From NCBI GenBank assembly GCA_965205595.1, contig CBDBHI010000057.1, positions 17,238 to 81,237 of the forward strand: a DNA stretch of 64,000 nt. The letters run 5' to 3'. This DNA is from CATQHP01 sp965205595 (GTDB lineage Bacteria > Acidobacteriota > Terriglobia > Bryobacterales > UBA6623). Shown piece after piece: positions 26,271 through 35,749 of this stretch (positions are counted from its first letter, which is position 1; the number at the start of each line of letters is the position of its first letter). The notes under the pieces are model-generated. The model was not told the DNA's origin. It saw nothing but the letters and a program-made list of their open reading frames with translations, and did not search any database. The position numbers were made by a program, and so were the translations under genes.

Positions 26271-26411
26271 CTTCGTGAAGCGTGAGTTTACGGGTGAGGT
26301 GACCCCGGTTAGTCGGACAGCCGGGCGGCTTGGGCACCCCTACCTAGGACACAGCTGGGGCTTGCGGGGTTGTCAGTGGCGATCTGTGAGCCGGGAAAGG
26401 CGATTTGACGG

Positions 26412-27383
26412 CTATTCCACGAGCTGAAGGCGCGGGATGGAGGGCTTTGAGGGCGAGAGGATCAGCACCCCCGTGGCCGTCGCGTACTTCAGATCCGGCC
26501 AGGCGAGCTTGATCTTCTTCAACTCCCGTAGGCACTTTGTGCGGAAGTCGTTGACGATATTCTTATCGCCCGCCTGTGCCTGGTCTGATCCGAACTGGCG
26601 GTAGACCTGTTGCCAGGAGAGCCGCAGCGGGCGATTCAGGGTGAAGGTCCGGTAGGCGACCCAGAGATAGAGATCCAGGCCCAGCGACGATCGCTTGAGC
26701 GCTTTGAGGGTGTTCATGTCGAGCGGAACGGGGTGGCGGATGATCTCGTTGAAGAAATCCTCGCCGAGCCGTATCTTGCTCTTCCACAGCATCCGCTCAT
26801 CAGGTCGCCTGGGGTCCCACCAGAACTCGGTGCGGCTGGCAACCGGTGAAATCATCTTCGCTGTGACCCGGTCATCCTCGTAGATCAGCGAGATCGTGGC
26901 GCTAAAGAGCCGGTCCATCTGGTTTCTCAAGCGGGTGCGAATGCCCCAAGTTCCGCCGCTGTCGCTGCTCAAGACGTCCAGCTTACGCATGAACTCCGAA
27001 AGCGAAGAACCCAGAACCAGCTCGCGGGATTGGGTGCGTACGGCTTCGGTGCACACCCAGGCCAGCAAGAGGCGCGGCAGATTGCCGAAGGGCAGCTTGC
27101 AGTCGGCTCCCGCGATCATGACCAGCTTGTACGGGCCGTTCTGTCGTTTGTATTGAAGCCGGTCGCCGGGGTTGGTGCGGGGCAGGCTGCACAGCGCCAG
27201 CAGGCGTGCCATGAAACCCATGTCGGGGTCCGCTTCGCTGGCCGAAACAAGCTGATTCACCTGATCGAAGCGGGTGAAGTGGTGAACCGCCTGGGGCGTG
27301 GCGTCGCGGAGCGCCTTTACCGGCCCGCCCAGATCAGAGATGGCTTCCTCGATGGGAACCAAGCCGTCCCGTTTGCGCGCCAT
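26412..27383 (-). CDS. repA: Plasmid replication initiator, RepA_C family
   Basis: The product has 323 residues. The sequence GDRLQYKRQNGPYKLVMIAGADCKLPFGNLPRLLL and the later SLGLDLYLWVAYRTFTLNRPLRLSWQQVYRQFG are the conserved blocks of the plasmid-encoded RepA (PF04796-type) family. Such proteins bind iterons and open the origin. The three iterons lie just downstream of its stop codon. The frame is intact, so the replicon may still be recognised. Its presence inside a chromosome-like context indicates an integrated plasmid. Confidence 0.85.
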   Translation of the reverse strand: MARKRDGLVPIEEAISDLGGPVKALRDATPQAVHHFTRFDQVNQLVSASEADPDMGFMARLLALCSLPRTNPGDRLQYKRQNGPYKLVMIAGADCKLPFGNLPRLLLAWVCTEAVRTQSRELVLGSSLSEFMRKLDVLSSDSGGTWGIRTRLRNQMDRLFSATISLIYEDDRVTAKMISPVASRTEFWWDPRRPDERMLWKSKIRLGEDFFNEIIRHPVPLDMNTLKALKRSSLGLDLYLWVAYRTFTLNRPLRLSWQQVYRQFGSDQAQAGDKNIVNDFRTKCLRELKKIKLAWPDLKYATATGVLILSPSKPSIPRLQLVE

Positions 27384-27516
27384 GCCTTATTCTCCCATGT
27401 TCCCCGGATAGAAGGGGCGCGCGTTCAGCGCCGAGGAGGGTAAAAAGGGCATCTGCGGATGGGGTCGAGATTGCCATGCCGAGTCGCAGTTGTCCCCTCC
27501 CGCCGGACGGGCGGGG

Positions 27517-27936
27517 ATGGGGATCGGCGAAGAGCCTCTGCGGGGGCGGTTCTGCCGGGGGGCCGGCTGTGGCGTGGTGTTCTGGATCTGTCGTCATTGT
27601 GACCGGGGGCACCAATACTGCGGCGAGCGCTGCCGGCGGAAAGCGCGGCGGCAACAACGGCGGGACGCCAACCGGCGGCACCAGCAAAGTTGGGAAGGCC
27701 GGCTCGATCACCGCGACCGGCAACGGGCCTACCGGGAACGCCGCGGCCTGCGGCGCGTGACGGATCATACTTCCCCCGCGACCTACGATTCGGGAAGTAT
27801 CGGGGTAGCGGAGCTTTCCCGGTCCGAAAACGGACCGGAAAGCTTCCGCGGGGAGGCTCGATATGGCGACTGCCCAGAATTCGAACCCGTCTGTATCATC
27901 TGCGGCCGCACCCGCAAGGAAATCCTCACTTCGTGA
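27517..27936 (+). CDS. Cys/Arg-rich small protein of mobile elements
   Basis: The product has about 139 residues from ATG 27517; TTG 27490 is an in-frame alternative. A probable zinc-binding cluster reads C-x2-C-x5-(YC)-x3-C: ICRHCDRGHQYCGERCRRKARR. A striking basic segment RRDANRRHQQSWEGRLDHRD follows. Similar short proteins with this RRHQQS...RLDHRDRQRAYRERR motif are, from memory, common beside plasmid and transposon genes; the function is unknown. The last 50 residues look less constrained. Confidence 0.55.
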   Translation: MGIGEEPLRGRFCRGAGCGVVFWICRHCDRGHQYCGERCRRKARRQQRRDANRRHQQSWEGRLDHRDRQRAYRERRGLRRVTDHTSPATYDSGSIGVAELSRSENGPESFRGEARYGDCPEFEPVCIICGRTRKEILTS

Positions 27937-27967
27937 GGGGTGCCGACAACCAAGAGAGGGAGAAACC

Positions 27968-28162
27968 GTGATTCAAAAAAAGGAAGAGAACGGCGAGAAG
28001 TACGTCACGGCCACAACCGAGGCTGAATTTCACGAGGCGTTGAACCGTGGGTTCGCGGTTGAGGTGACGCGGAAACTCGCGGATGAAATCGGAGTACCGA
28101 TGAATGAGCACGTGGGTACCGTGGCGGAGATCGACGCGGCGCGGAACGACCGGCACGACTAG
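27968..28162 (+). CDS. Small hypothetical protein upstream of ardC
   Basis: The product has 64 residues from GTG 27968, which follows a GAGGGAG ribosome-binding site. An open frame from 27863 (ATG) would add 35 poorly conserved-looking residues. The content is acidic and helical (ATTEAEFHEALNRGFAVEV, RKLADEIG). It lies 15 bp before ardC and is likely co-expressed. It is not recognised. Confidence 0.5.
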   Translation: MIQKKEENGEKYVTATTEAEFHEALNRGFAVEVTRKLADEIGVPMNEHVGTVAEIDAARNDRHD

Positions 28163-28177
28163 GAAAGGAGGCGCCCG

Positions 28178-29266
28178 ATGACTAAGAAATCCTTTTGGCG
28201 GCGCGGGGAAGACTACGCGCAGAAAGTCTCCAGCGAAATCATTGACCAGATCAAGGCGGGAGTTGCGCCCTGGCAGAAGCCGTGGAAGCCGGGAGAACAG
28301 ATCAGCGCCGAAAACTTCTCGACCGGCCAGAAGTACAGCGGCGGCAACAGCCTTTACCTGATGAGCCGCGCGATCCGCGATGGACGGGGCGACAACCGTT
28401 GGGGCACCTACAACCAGATTCGGGAAGCGGGCGGGCAGGTTCGCAAGGGCGAGAAAGGGACGCAGGTTTTGTTCTTCACGGATCGCACGGCCAAGGCCGC
28501 GAAGGACGAGAAAGGGCAGACGATCAAGGACGAGAAAGGCAAGACGATCTACAACGAAGAAAAGCGAGAGAAGCCCATCTGTAAGCAGTACACGGTGTTC
28601 AACGTGGAGCAAGCCGAGGGCTTGGAATTGAAACCGCGAGAAGGCCAAGTACGGCCCGAATGGGACGCTCATCGAGACGCCGAGAAAGTGATCGCGGCCA
28701 GCGGGCCGACCGTCGAGCACGTCGCCGGAGATCGCGCCTACTATCGCATGGCCGAGGACAAGGTAGTGCTCCCGGAGCCGTCCCAATTCCCCACCCGCAA
28801 CGGCTACTACCAGACGGCGCTTCACGAGTGCGGCCATGCAACCGGCCACCCGGATCGCATGAACCGCGAAACGCTCAAAGAGGGATTAGCCAACGGCTTT
28901 GGATCGCCGGAATACGCCCGTGAAGAATTGCGGGCCGAGATCAGCGCCATGATGACCGGGGAGCGCGTGGGCGTGGGACATGACCCGCGGCGCGGCGCGG
29001 CCTATGTCGAGAACTGGGTGAAGGTGCTTGAAAAAGACCCGCATGAGATTCATAGAGCGGCGCGAGACGCGCAGAAGATGACCGATCACCTCATGAATCG
29101 CGCCATCGACCGCGAGGTTGAGAAGCCGAGCAAGGAAAAGACGCGGGCCGAGTTGACCCAGGAATACTCTCATGCTCGCGGGCCGCGGATCAGCCAAACG
29201 CCAAAACAATCGCCGGAAAAACAACCCGCTCAAGCCCAACAGCACGACGCAGGGCCGAGCCGTTAA
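28178..29266 (+). CDS. ardC: ArdC-like antirestriction / ssDNA-binding protein with zincin domain
   Basis: The product has 362 residues. The N-terminal ArdC/TraC-N domain shows APWQKPWKPG, the GGNSLYLM motif and WGTYNQIREAGGQVRKGEKGT. The C-terminal zincin-like metallopeptidase domain contains the HExxH motif HECGH with the following GHPDRM. A Lys-rich insertion (KDEKGQTIKDEKGK) separates the two parts. ArdC-type proteins enter recipients during conjugation and protect incoming single-stranded DNA. A strong AAAGGAGG ribosome-binding site precedes the start. It supports the conjugative-plasmid origin of this segment. Confidence 0.85.
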   Translation: MTKKSFWRRGEDYAQKVSSEIIDQIKAGVAPWQKPWKPGEQISAENFSTGQKYSGGNSLYLMSRAIRDGRGDNRWGTYNQIREAGGQVRKGEKGTQVLFFTDRTAKAAKDEKGQTIKDEKGKTIYNEEKREKPICKQYTVFNVEQAEGLELKPREGQVRPEWDAHRDAEKVIAASGPTVEHVAGDRAYYRMAEDKVVLPEPSQFPTRNGYYQTALHECGHATGHPDRMNRETLKEGLANGFGSPEYAREELRAEISAMMTGERVGVGHDPRRGAAYVENWVKVLEKDPHEIHRAARDAQKMTDHLMNRAIDREVEKPSKEKTRAELTQEYSHARGPRISQTPKQSPEKQPAQAQQHDAGPSR

Positions 29267-29275
29267 GGAGCCACC

Positions 29276-30172
29276 GTGTTTGATCCGCGAGACTTTACCA
29301 GCGATCCCCGGACCCGGCCCGAAGCTCGCCCCAGGCGCGACCACGCGAAAGAGCGCGAGGACCGCGAGCGCGACGGCCACCGGCGCGAATACGATCCCCG
29401 CGGGACGAAGCGGCAGACCTTCCAGGACCGCACGGATCGAGCGGTAGCCGATGTGGGAATGTATCGCAACGTCGCCTACCGCGACCTGGCGGATGCTCAC
29501 TTTGAGGGACACCCCTACGCGGCGCGGCGGGCCGTCGATCAGATGGTCCGGGCCGGTCACGTCCGGGAGCATAACGCCGAGGGACCGCAAGGCGGCAGCT
29601 ACAAAGTGCTGACGCTCACCGAGCGCGGAGTGGAGCGGGCAGAGCGCGTAGCCCGCGACCAGGGGCTTGATTCCCAACAGAAGGCATGGAGCGGGCTTGT
29701 GAAGCCCGGCGAGCTTCAACATGACGTGGCCGTGTTTCGCGCCGCGAGGATCGAGCAGATGAAGCTACTCGAACAGGGAGCCGTCCTCAAGCGCATCCGC
29801 ATTGACGCCGAACTCAAGCGCGAGATCGCCCGCGCTACGGAAAGCGCCAGGGCGCGAGGCGGAAAGGAAGCGGCGGACGCCGCACGTTTGGAGGCGGCGG
29901 AGGCACTAGCTCTGCCCGTCAAGAATGGCCGGGTGGAGTACCCGGACGCGCAGCTTGAATACCACGACGTTGAGGGCCGCGGCGGGCGCGTCAACGTCGA
30001 GGTTGCGACCGAGCACTACAGCGCCAAGAGTATCGCCGCGAAAGCCGCCGCCGGGTTTGCCGTGCATGGAAGCAACGGGCGGGCCTCGGCGCGCATAGCC
30101 CGATCCCTCGGCCAGGACGAGGGCAGCGGCGGCGGCGGCGGCGCACGCGATAAAGGGTCTATCGAACTCTAA
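29276..30172 (+). CDS. Winged-helix protein, possibly replication-relaxation-like
   Basis: The product has 298 residues from GTG 29276, with an AAGGAG site. The N-terminus is charged and disordered. Residues about 60-125 form a winged helix (VADVGMYRNVAYRDLADAHF, RAVDQMVRAGHV, YKVLTLTERGVERA). Residues 140-260 read LQHDVAVFRAAR...YPDAQLEYHDVEGRGGRVNVEVATEHY, resembling the nuclease-like core of replication-relaxation proteins. A Gly-rich tail ends it. The assignment is by resemblance only. It lies directly after ardC. Confidence 0.5.
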   Translation: MFDPRDFTSDPRTRPEARPRRDHAKEREDRERDGHRREYDPRGTKRQTFQDRTDRAVADVGMYRNVAYRDLADAHFEGHPYAARRAVDQMVRAGHVREHNAEGPQGGSYKVLTLTERGVERAERVARDQGLDSQQKAWSGLVKPGELQHDVAVFRAARIEQMKLLEQGAVLKRIRIDAELKREIARATESARARGGKEAADAARLEAAEALALPVKNGRVEYPDAQLEYHDVEGRGGRVNVEVATEHYSAKSIAAKAAAGFAVHGSNGRASARIARSLGQDEGSGGGGGARDKGSIEL

Positions 30173-30186
30173 ACAGGAGATTCGCA

Positions 30187-30510
30187 ATGCAGCCGTGGAA
30201 AATCAGTGTTGGCTTCACGGTCATCATAATTGCCGTCGCCGCGATGGTTGGCGGAGAACACTTCGCTTATCTCGAACCTCATTTTCAAATCATCTTCACC
30301 GATTATTGGATGGGCTTAGCGTGGTATGGCGGACTTGCCATAGTCACGCTGATGGCTGTGATCTACGCCGCCGCCCGCGCTTTGGGCTTGGCTGATCTCG
30401 GCCTCAAGGTCGATCTCATGGAGCGCTCCATTCGGCGCGGCAGCAGCGGGCAAACCGAGCTTGCCGAGAAGCTGGGACAAGAAGACCGGGGACAGTTCCC
30501 CGGCGGATGA
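30187..30510 (+). CDS. Small two-helix membrane protein
   Basis: The product has 107 residues with two transmembrane helices (ISVGFTVIIIAVAAMVGG and AWYGGLAIVTLMAVIYAAARAL), then a polar tail. It starts the block of conjugation genes and lies 25 bp before the pilin gene. It could be an accessory T4SS membrane factor; no family is recognised. Confidence 0.55.
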   Translation: MQPWKISVGFTVIIIAVAAMVGGEHFAYLEPHFQIIFTDYWMGLAWYGGLAIVTLMAVIYAAARALGLADLGLKVDLMERSIRRGSSGQTELAEKLGQEDRGQFPGG

Positions 30511-30535
30511 ATCAACAAAAAAAGGGAGACACACA

Positions 30536-30853
30536 ATGACAAACAAACATTCAACCATCTCGAAACGCGTCGTTCTTCTGGTGGGCATCCTCGCGCTTTC
30601 GGCGGGAGAACTTATGGCCCAGACGGCACCAGTCACACCAAGCGCGGGAGCAAGCCCTTGGCTGCAAGCGATTGACGTGTTGCAGAGCGCTTTCACCGGA
30701 CCCATTGCGCGAGGACTCAGCTTGATTGCCGTCGTGGTGGGCGGGCTGATGTTCGCCTTCGGGGAAGGCGGCAGCAAGAAGGCCCTGGCCGGAATCATCT
30801 TCGGCCTGGGAATGGCCATGGGCGCGGCTAACTTTCTTACGTGGCTCTTCTGA
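30536..30853 (+). CDS. virB2: T4SS pilin, VirB2/TrbC family
   Basis: The product has 105 residues from ATG 30536, preceded by AAAGGGAGA. A signal peptide (VVLLVGILALSAGELMAQ) is followed by two hydrophobic helices separated by a short basic/Gly loop (GLSLIAVVVGGLMFAFGEGGSKKALAGIIFGLGMAMGA), the classic TrbC/VirB2 layout. It forms the conjugative pilus. The stop overlaps the next start (TGATG). Confidence 0.85.
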   Translation: MTNKHSTISKRVVLLVGILALSAGELMAQTAPVTPSAGASPWLQAIDVLQSAFTGPIARGLSLIAVVVGGLMFAFGEGGSKKALAGIIFGLGMAMGAANFLTWLF

Positions 30854-31149
30854 TGGAGCGCGGCAAGACATGGCGCGGATACCCGGCGCTTTCCAAACCG
30901 CTCACCATCATGGGCGTCGAGCGCCGCTGGTTCCTGTTGAGCGCCACGTTGGGGCTTGCCTTGTGGAACGCCATCAACTCCATTGTGGTGGGCGCATTGA
31001 TCTTCGCGGTGCTCTACGGCGTCGGGTTTTGGGCCTGGAAGCAAGACCCCAACATGCTCGAAATCCTGCGGGCGTCCGCGCAGTTTCGCGCCCGCTACGA
31101 TCCCGGCAAATGGGCGCAGGCTCCCTGGACCCTTCTCATTCGGAGATAG
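30853..31149 (+). CDS. virB3: T4SS protein VirB3/TrbD
   Basis: The product has 98 residues from ATG 30853, overlapping the pilin stop by one base. Features typical of TrbD/VirB3 are the Tyr-Pro start (GYPALSKPLTIMGVERRWF), one or two adjacent membrane helices (FLLSATLGLALWNAINSIVVGALIFAVLYGVGFWAWKQDP) and a short basic tail. It is an inner-membrane partner of VirB4. Confidence 0.85.
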   Translation: MERGKTWRGYPALSKPLTIMGVERRWFLLSATLGLALWNAINSIVVGALIFAVLYGVGFWAWKQDPNMLEILRASAQFRARYDPGKWAQAPWTLLIRR

Positions 31150-31152
31150 CGC

Positions 31153-33577
31153 GTGAATATCAACAATGAACTCGCGGACTTTGAAGCGGCGGGAGCGCTG
31201 GCCGAGGAACTGCCCTGGTGGGGCTGGCTCGAAGATGGCCGGTCCTGCCTGACCCGCGCCGGGGAGCTTATGACGATCGCACGGCTGACGCCTAGCGTCC
31301 TGGACGGTCAGACACCCGAACAACTAGACCGGGTTGTGGACCGCTGGCAACGGATGTTGAGCGGCGTCGATTCGCGGACCCGGCTTTACTTCTATTTGCT
31401 GCGGCGTCCCATCCAATTCGAGAGACCAAGGCGATGACGAAGCATCGAGCGTTGCCGCGCTTGGACGGCGCAAGCGCCGGGCGTTCCTTGAGAAACGGGT
31501 ACAGAACGTTAGCGCCTATGTCGCATGGGCGCATGATCCGGGCCTATCCGCCGTCACCACTCAAAAGACCGGCGGGCCGTGGTGGATGGCCTATGCCAAG
31601 AACTGGATGGCCCGGCGGCGCAATCAACATGAATCGGTTTACCTTGAATCCTCTATCGCGGCGGCGGCGGGGAGCTTCCGGCAACTGGTCGAAGCAAGCC
31701 GGGCGCTGGTCGATGACCTGACGCCGATACAGGTGCTTGACGCGCCGCAAGCGTCTCTCGTTCTGAACGAACTAACCAACCGGCCCGGCTCTTTTTGGGC
31801 CGGCGCGACCGGCAGCGGCATGAATTGGAGGCTGGCTGTCTCCGAACTCGAAGCGGAGCGGCGCAATCTGCGCCTGGACGGGGAGCCTGTCATTCTCTAC
31901 TCGCTTCTCTCGCCACCCGGAGCGGCGAAGGCGAATCTTCTACAGGCGCTTTACCGGCTCGATGCCACCATGACGGTGACTCTCGAATGGCGTCCGCGGG
32001 GCCTCGATACGGCCCGGCGAAAAATCCGGGGAGCGCAACGCCATTACTTCTCAAAGCGCTACTCGATGTCCGCCGCCGTCCAAGAAACCGAAGGCACCGC
32101 TACGGCGATGGTGGACACGGCGGCGGCGGCGGAATCGGAGCGCCTGGGCGATGCCCTGGTCGAGTTGGAGACGGACGGAATCGCTTACGGCGATCTTGCC
32201 CTGACCGTGGCGCTCCACGGCCCGCTATCGAGACCGAGAGCCTGGACGGAGATATCCGGCGCATCTTTACCAGCCATGACGCCAAGGTGATCCGCGAGGG
32301 TTACGGGCAGCTTCCCGCCTGGTTTTCGCGGATGCCCGCGCAACCGCGCCGGCGACAATGCCGATCCGTGTTTGTATCGGCGGGCGCGGTTGCTTCGATG
32401 GCTCCGATCTTCGGTCCTCCGGTGGAAACACCGCGCAGCGGCCACTTGAAGAAAGCGGCCCTGGCCGTGCTTGAAACCCAATGGAGAACCCCCTACTACT
32501 ACGATCTGTTCAAAGGAGACGTGGGACATACGCTGGTGCTTGGCGCGACCGGCGCGGGCAAATCCTTCGCGCTCAACTTCCTTCTAGTTCAAGCCCTCCA
32601 ATACGATCCGCGTATTCTCATTCTCGATCTAGGCGGCTCCTACCGCTGGCTGACCCAGTTTCTAGGCGGAGGCTACATGGAGCTATCCCCGGAAGGCGAC
32701 ACGGGCGGCGGCTTTCGCTTACGGCCCTTCTCGCTTCCGGCGGGGGAGCGGACCTTCGGATTCCTTGCCGGGTGGATTGCGCGCCTCTTGCGGATCGGCG
32801 GCTGGACACTCGGCGGGGAAGACCCCAGCGAGATTCGCGCCCGCGTCGAAGATATCTATGCCTTCGCACCCGCACGGCGGACCCTTGGGGTGCTGGTCCG
32901 TTCGCTGCCCTCAAAGATGTGGCCCGCTATGGGGCGCTGGCACGGCAGACGGCGCGTGGGGTCGATATTTCGATAACGCGGCGGACGGAGACGACCTCAA
33001 CTTCGAGGACTGGCAGGTGATCGACATGGCGGGCGCGGCGGAGCACGAGGACTTGTGCGAAGCGGCGCTGTTCTACCTTCTGGAACGGTTGCGGCTGTCT
33101 TTGGAGAACCCCGACGAGACGGCCAGGGTAAAACTCATGGTCGTCGATGAAGCGTGGCGCTACTTGCAAGATCCGGCTGTGCTTTCCTATCTCGCGGAAG
33201 CCGCTAAGACGTGGCGCAAGAAGAACGCGGCGCTGATTATCGCCACGCAAAGCGCCGTGGACGTGACCGGGACCGCGGGGGCGGAAGCCTTGCTCGAATC
33301 CATGCCGACCAAGCTGTTTCTCGCCAACCCGGAGTTGCCGGACAAAGCCGCCGAAACCTTCCGGCTCAACCCTTCCGAAGTCAATACCATTCGAGGCTTG
33401 ATCCCCAAGCGCGAGCTTTATCTACGCCGCACCGACGCGGCGGGTATCTTGCGGCTTGAAGTCGATCCGGCCAGCTATTGGCTCTATACCTCGTCGCCTG
33501 TCGATGCTCACAAGCGCGCCGAGGCAGTCCGCGAGTACGGCCTCGTCGAGGCCATTGAACACCTATCCAGGAGGTAG
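31153..33577 (+). pseudogene. virB4: T4SS ATPase VirB4/TrbE, broken by three frameshifts
   Basis: Homology to VirB4 runs through the segment but in changing frames. The N-terminus is read from GTG 31153 (VLDGQTPEQLDRVVDRW...YFYLLRRPIQF). It shifts at about 31423 (+1 base) into RRAFLEKRVQNVSAYVAWAHDP and MAYAKNWMARRRNQHES. It shifts at about 32221 (one base missing) into the ATPase core with Walker A GATGAGKS. It shifts again at about 32947 (one extra base) into the C-terminus with the Walker B-like MVVDEAWRYL and IIATQS. A joined product would be about 805 residues, normal for TrbE. None of the shift sites is a long homopolymer. Without VirB4 the system cannot be active. Confidence 0.85.
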
Positions 33578-33580
33578 CTC

Positions 33581-34424
33581 ATGTTGAAAATCCTTACACT
33601 CGTCACGGCGGCGCTCGTGGCGCTCACCATCCCGCTGACCGCTCAGGACGGCGGGCCGGTGTTGCGCGTTGACGGAGGCCGGGATCAAATCGTACAGATT
33701 CGCGCCAAGACCCGCCACACCACCGTTATCGTGCTTCCCCAAACAGAAAACGTGCTGGATTTTGTAGTCGGAGATTCCGAATACTGGCACCTGACCGGAG
33801 CCGCGAATCTGGCGTTCCTGAAGCCCATTGCCGAGGGCGTCACGACCAACGTGGCGCTGGTTTGCGAGTCCGGGCGCATCTATTCATTCCTTGTCACCGA
33901 GCAAAGCAACGGCCGGCCGCATCTTGTCGTCCGCATCGACCCACAGGGGGAGGCCGATCCGCGAATCTCGCCGGACGAAACATGAACCGGCCTTTGTAGC
34001 TCGCGGGCAGGTTGCCGCCTATCAGCAGATGGCGGAGACGGCCATCAAGACGGCCAAGGCCGCGCGGATGGACGCCGATAGCCGCATCGCGGACACGGCG
34101 GCGCGGGCGGCGGGCGAGAGCGAGGCGTTCCGGGCGGACTATCCCACGCGGCTCAAGTTTCCCTACCGATTGGAGGACAAGGCGCACAAGTGGCCGTTCC
34201 TGGTCGAGGGAATGTGGCACGACGGGCAGTTTACCTACCTTCGCTCCAACGCCCAGGAGTCGCCCGCGCTGTACGAAGAAAAGGACGGGAAACCGTCGCT
34301 CGTGGCCTACGATCTTGGCGAGGACGGGCTGTACGTCGCCCGTCACGTTTTGGGCCACGGCTGGTTGCAGATTGGCAAACAGAAAGTACGCTGGCGCTTC
34401 GCCGTGCCGGAGATCGGGCCATGA
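33581..34424 (+). pseudogene. virB9: T4SS outer-membrane complex protein VirB9/TrbG, frameshifted
   Basis: ATG 33581 follows an AGGAGG site and a signal peptide (TLVTAALVALTIPLTAQ). The N-terminal domain continues to 33985, where a stop follows SPDET. At about 33980 the frame must shift by one base to resume at EPAFVARGQVAAYQQ. It then runs through the VirB9 C-terminal beta domain (FPYRLEDKAHKWPFLVEGMWHDGQFTYLRS, LVAYDLGEDGLYVARHVLGHGWLQIGKQKVRW). The restored length is about 280 residues. It is usually joined to VirB7 and VirB10 in the outer core complex. Confidence 0.8.
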
Positions 34425-35746
34425 TCGAGTGGAAGCGGCTCTACGTAAAACCAGCGGGATCGCTCCCCGGTGGCGTCGTCACGCAATGGGGTGTGGGAGC
34501 CATCACGGTTTTCGTTCTTCTGTTCCTGACCTACTGGATTTGGCTCGGCGGCGGGGAGCCAACAGAGGTTGCCGGATTAACCGAGGTAGCCACAACCGCG
34601 CCGCGCAGCTTTACCGATCAGATGAGCGCACGGGTGGACGAGGAAACGATGCGGGCCGAAACCAAGCGGGCGGCAGCGGAGCGAGCCTTGCGGGCGCGGC
34701 AACAACAGCAAGCCAACGTCGCCGGAGTTACTGCCGCCAACCAAGCGGCGATACTTGCCGGGCCGAGTCCCGACACCGGGCAACCCTACACCCAGGAAGA
34801 ATGGGAACTCCGGGAACGCTTGCGCCTGGAAGCCGTTGAGCGGCGCAGCCGTTCGCTTCGCAGTTCGCCGGTCGCATAGACCTACCGAAAACTAGACGGC
34901 AGCGGCGCGAGCGCCGGGCAGCGGATCGTTGACGATCCTGCACCCGCAAAAGATGAAGGCGCGGAAGCCCTGCAACACGCGCTTGACACAATGCGGACGG
35001 TCACAAGCGGCCTTGAAGATCAAATCGCGGCGGAGACCCAGGCCGACCAAGCGTTTATCGCGGCACTCCGCGGAACGCCGACCACGCCGGAAGCCGCCCC
35101 GGTTGTTCCCGCCGCGACCGCGGGCAGCGCCACGGCGCGAGATTACTCTGTTGCGGCGCGGGTCGAAGCGCCGCAAGACCCTCCCGGCTGGGAGGGTATC
35201 CATGAAGGCTCGTTTTTGGAAGCGGCGCTGGCAACACAGCTTTCCGGCGACTTCCCCGGCCCGGTGCTGGCCCTGGTTGCCATTCCCTTCTACTCGGCGG
35301 ATCGGCAGCGCATCCTGGTGCCGCGAGGAACGCGGGTTATCGGCACGGCTCAGGCCGTGACAAACCAGGATCAATCGCGGCTGGGAGTTGGTTTTCACCG
35401 CTTGATCTACCCGGACGGACGCTGGGTTTCGCTCCAATTTCGGGGCCTCAATCAACTTGGCGAGGGAGCCTTGAAAGATCAAGTGGACCGCCACTACTTT
35501 TCCATGTTCGCCGCTGTCGGGGCGGTCGGCGTCCTCAGCGGCCTCACGGCGGCGCGGGGCAATCCTTACGAGGGCGGAGTGGCGGGCTTCCGCGCCAATG
35601 CCGGGCAGGGACTCGGCCAGGCCGCTACGCGTATCCTGGATCGTTTCTTGAATCGTTTACCCAACATCACTATTCGCGCCGGACACCGGCTCCGCGTTTG
35701 GTTCACATCCGACGTGCTGGTTCCCCGGCCCACAAAAGGAGACTGA
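34421..35746 (+). pseudogene. virB10: T4SS VirB10/TrbI with in-frame amber codon
   Basis: ATG 34421 overlaps the virB9 stop (ATGA). A transmembrane helix (AITVFVLLFLTYWIWLGG) is followed by a charged, Gln/Ala-rich linker. A TAG at 34877-34879 interrupts the frame after SLRSSPVA. The same frame continues without shift as TYRKLDGSGAS and on into the VirB10 C-terminal barrel (EGSFLEAALATQLSGDFPGPVLALV, RILVPRGTRVIGTAQ, RLRVWFTSDVLVPR). Total length is 441 codons. Only one base change is needed to restore it. Alternatives are suppression or translation of the halves, but the damaged neighbours favour decay. Confidence 0.8.
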
Positions 35747-35749
35747 AAA

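Noticed and set aside
27926..28849. 307-residue minus-strand frame opposite ardC
   Set aside because: Antisense shadow; the opposite strand encodes a well-defined ArdC with a strong ribosome-binding site.
31795..32976. VirB4 pieces as separate small genes
   Set aside because: Each piece is a consecutive part of one VirB4 protein in a shifted frame, so a broken single gene is the simpler explanation.
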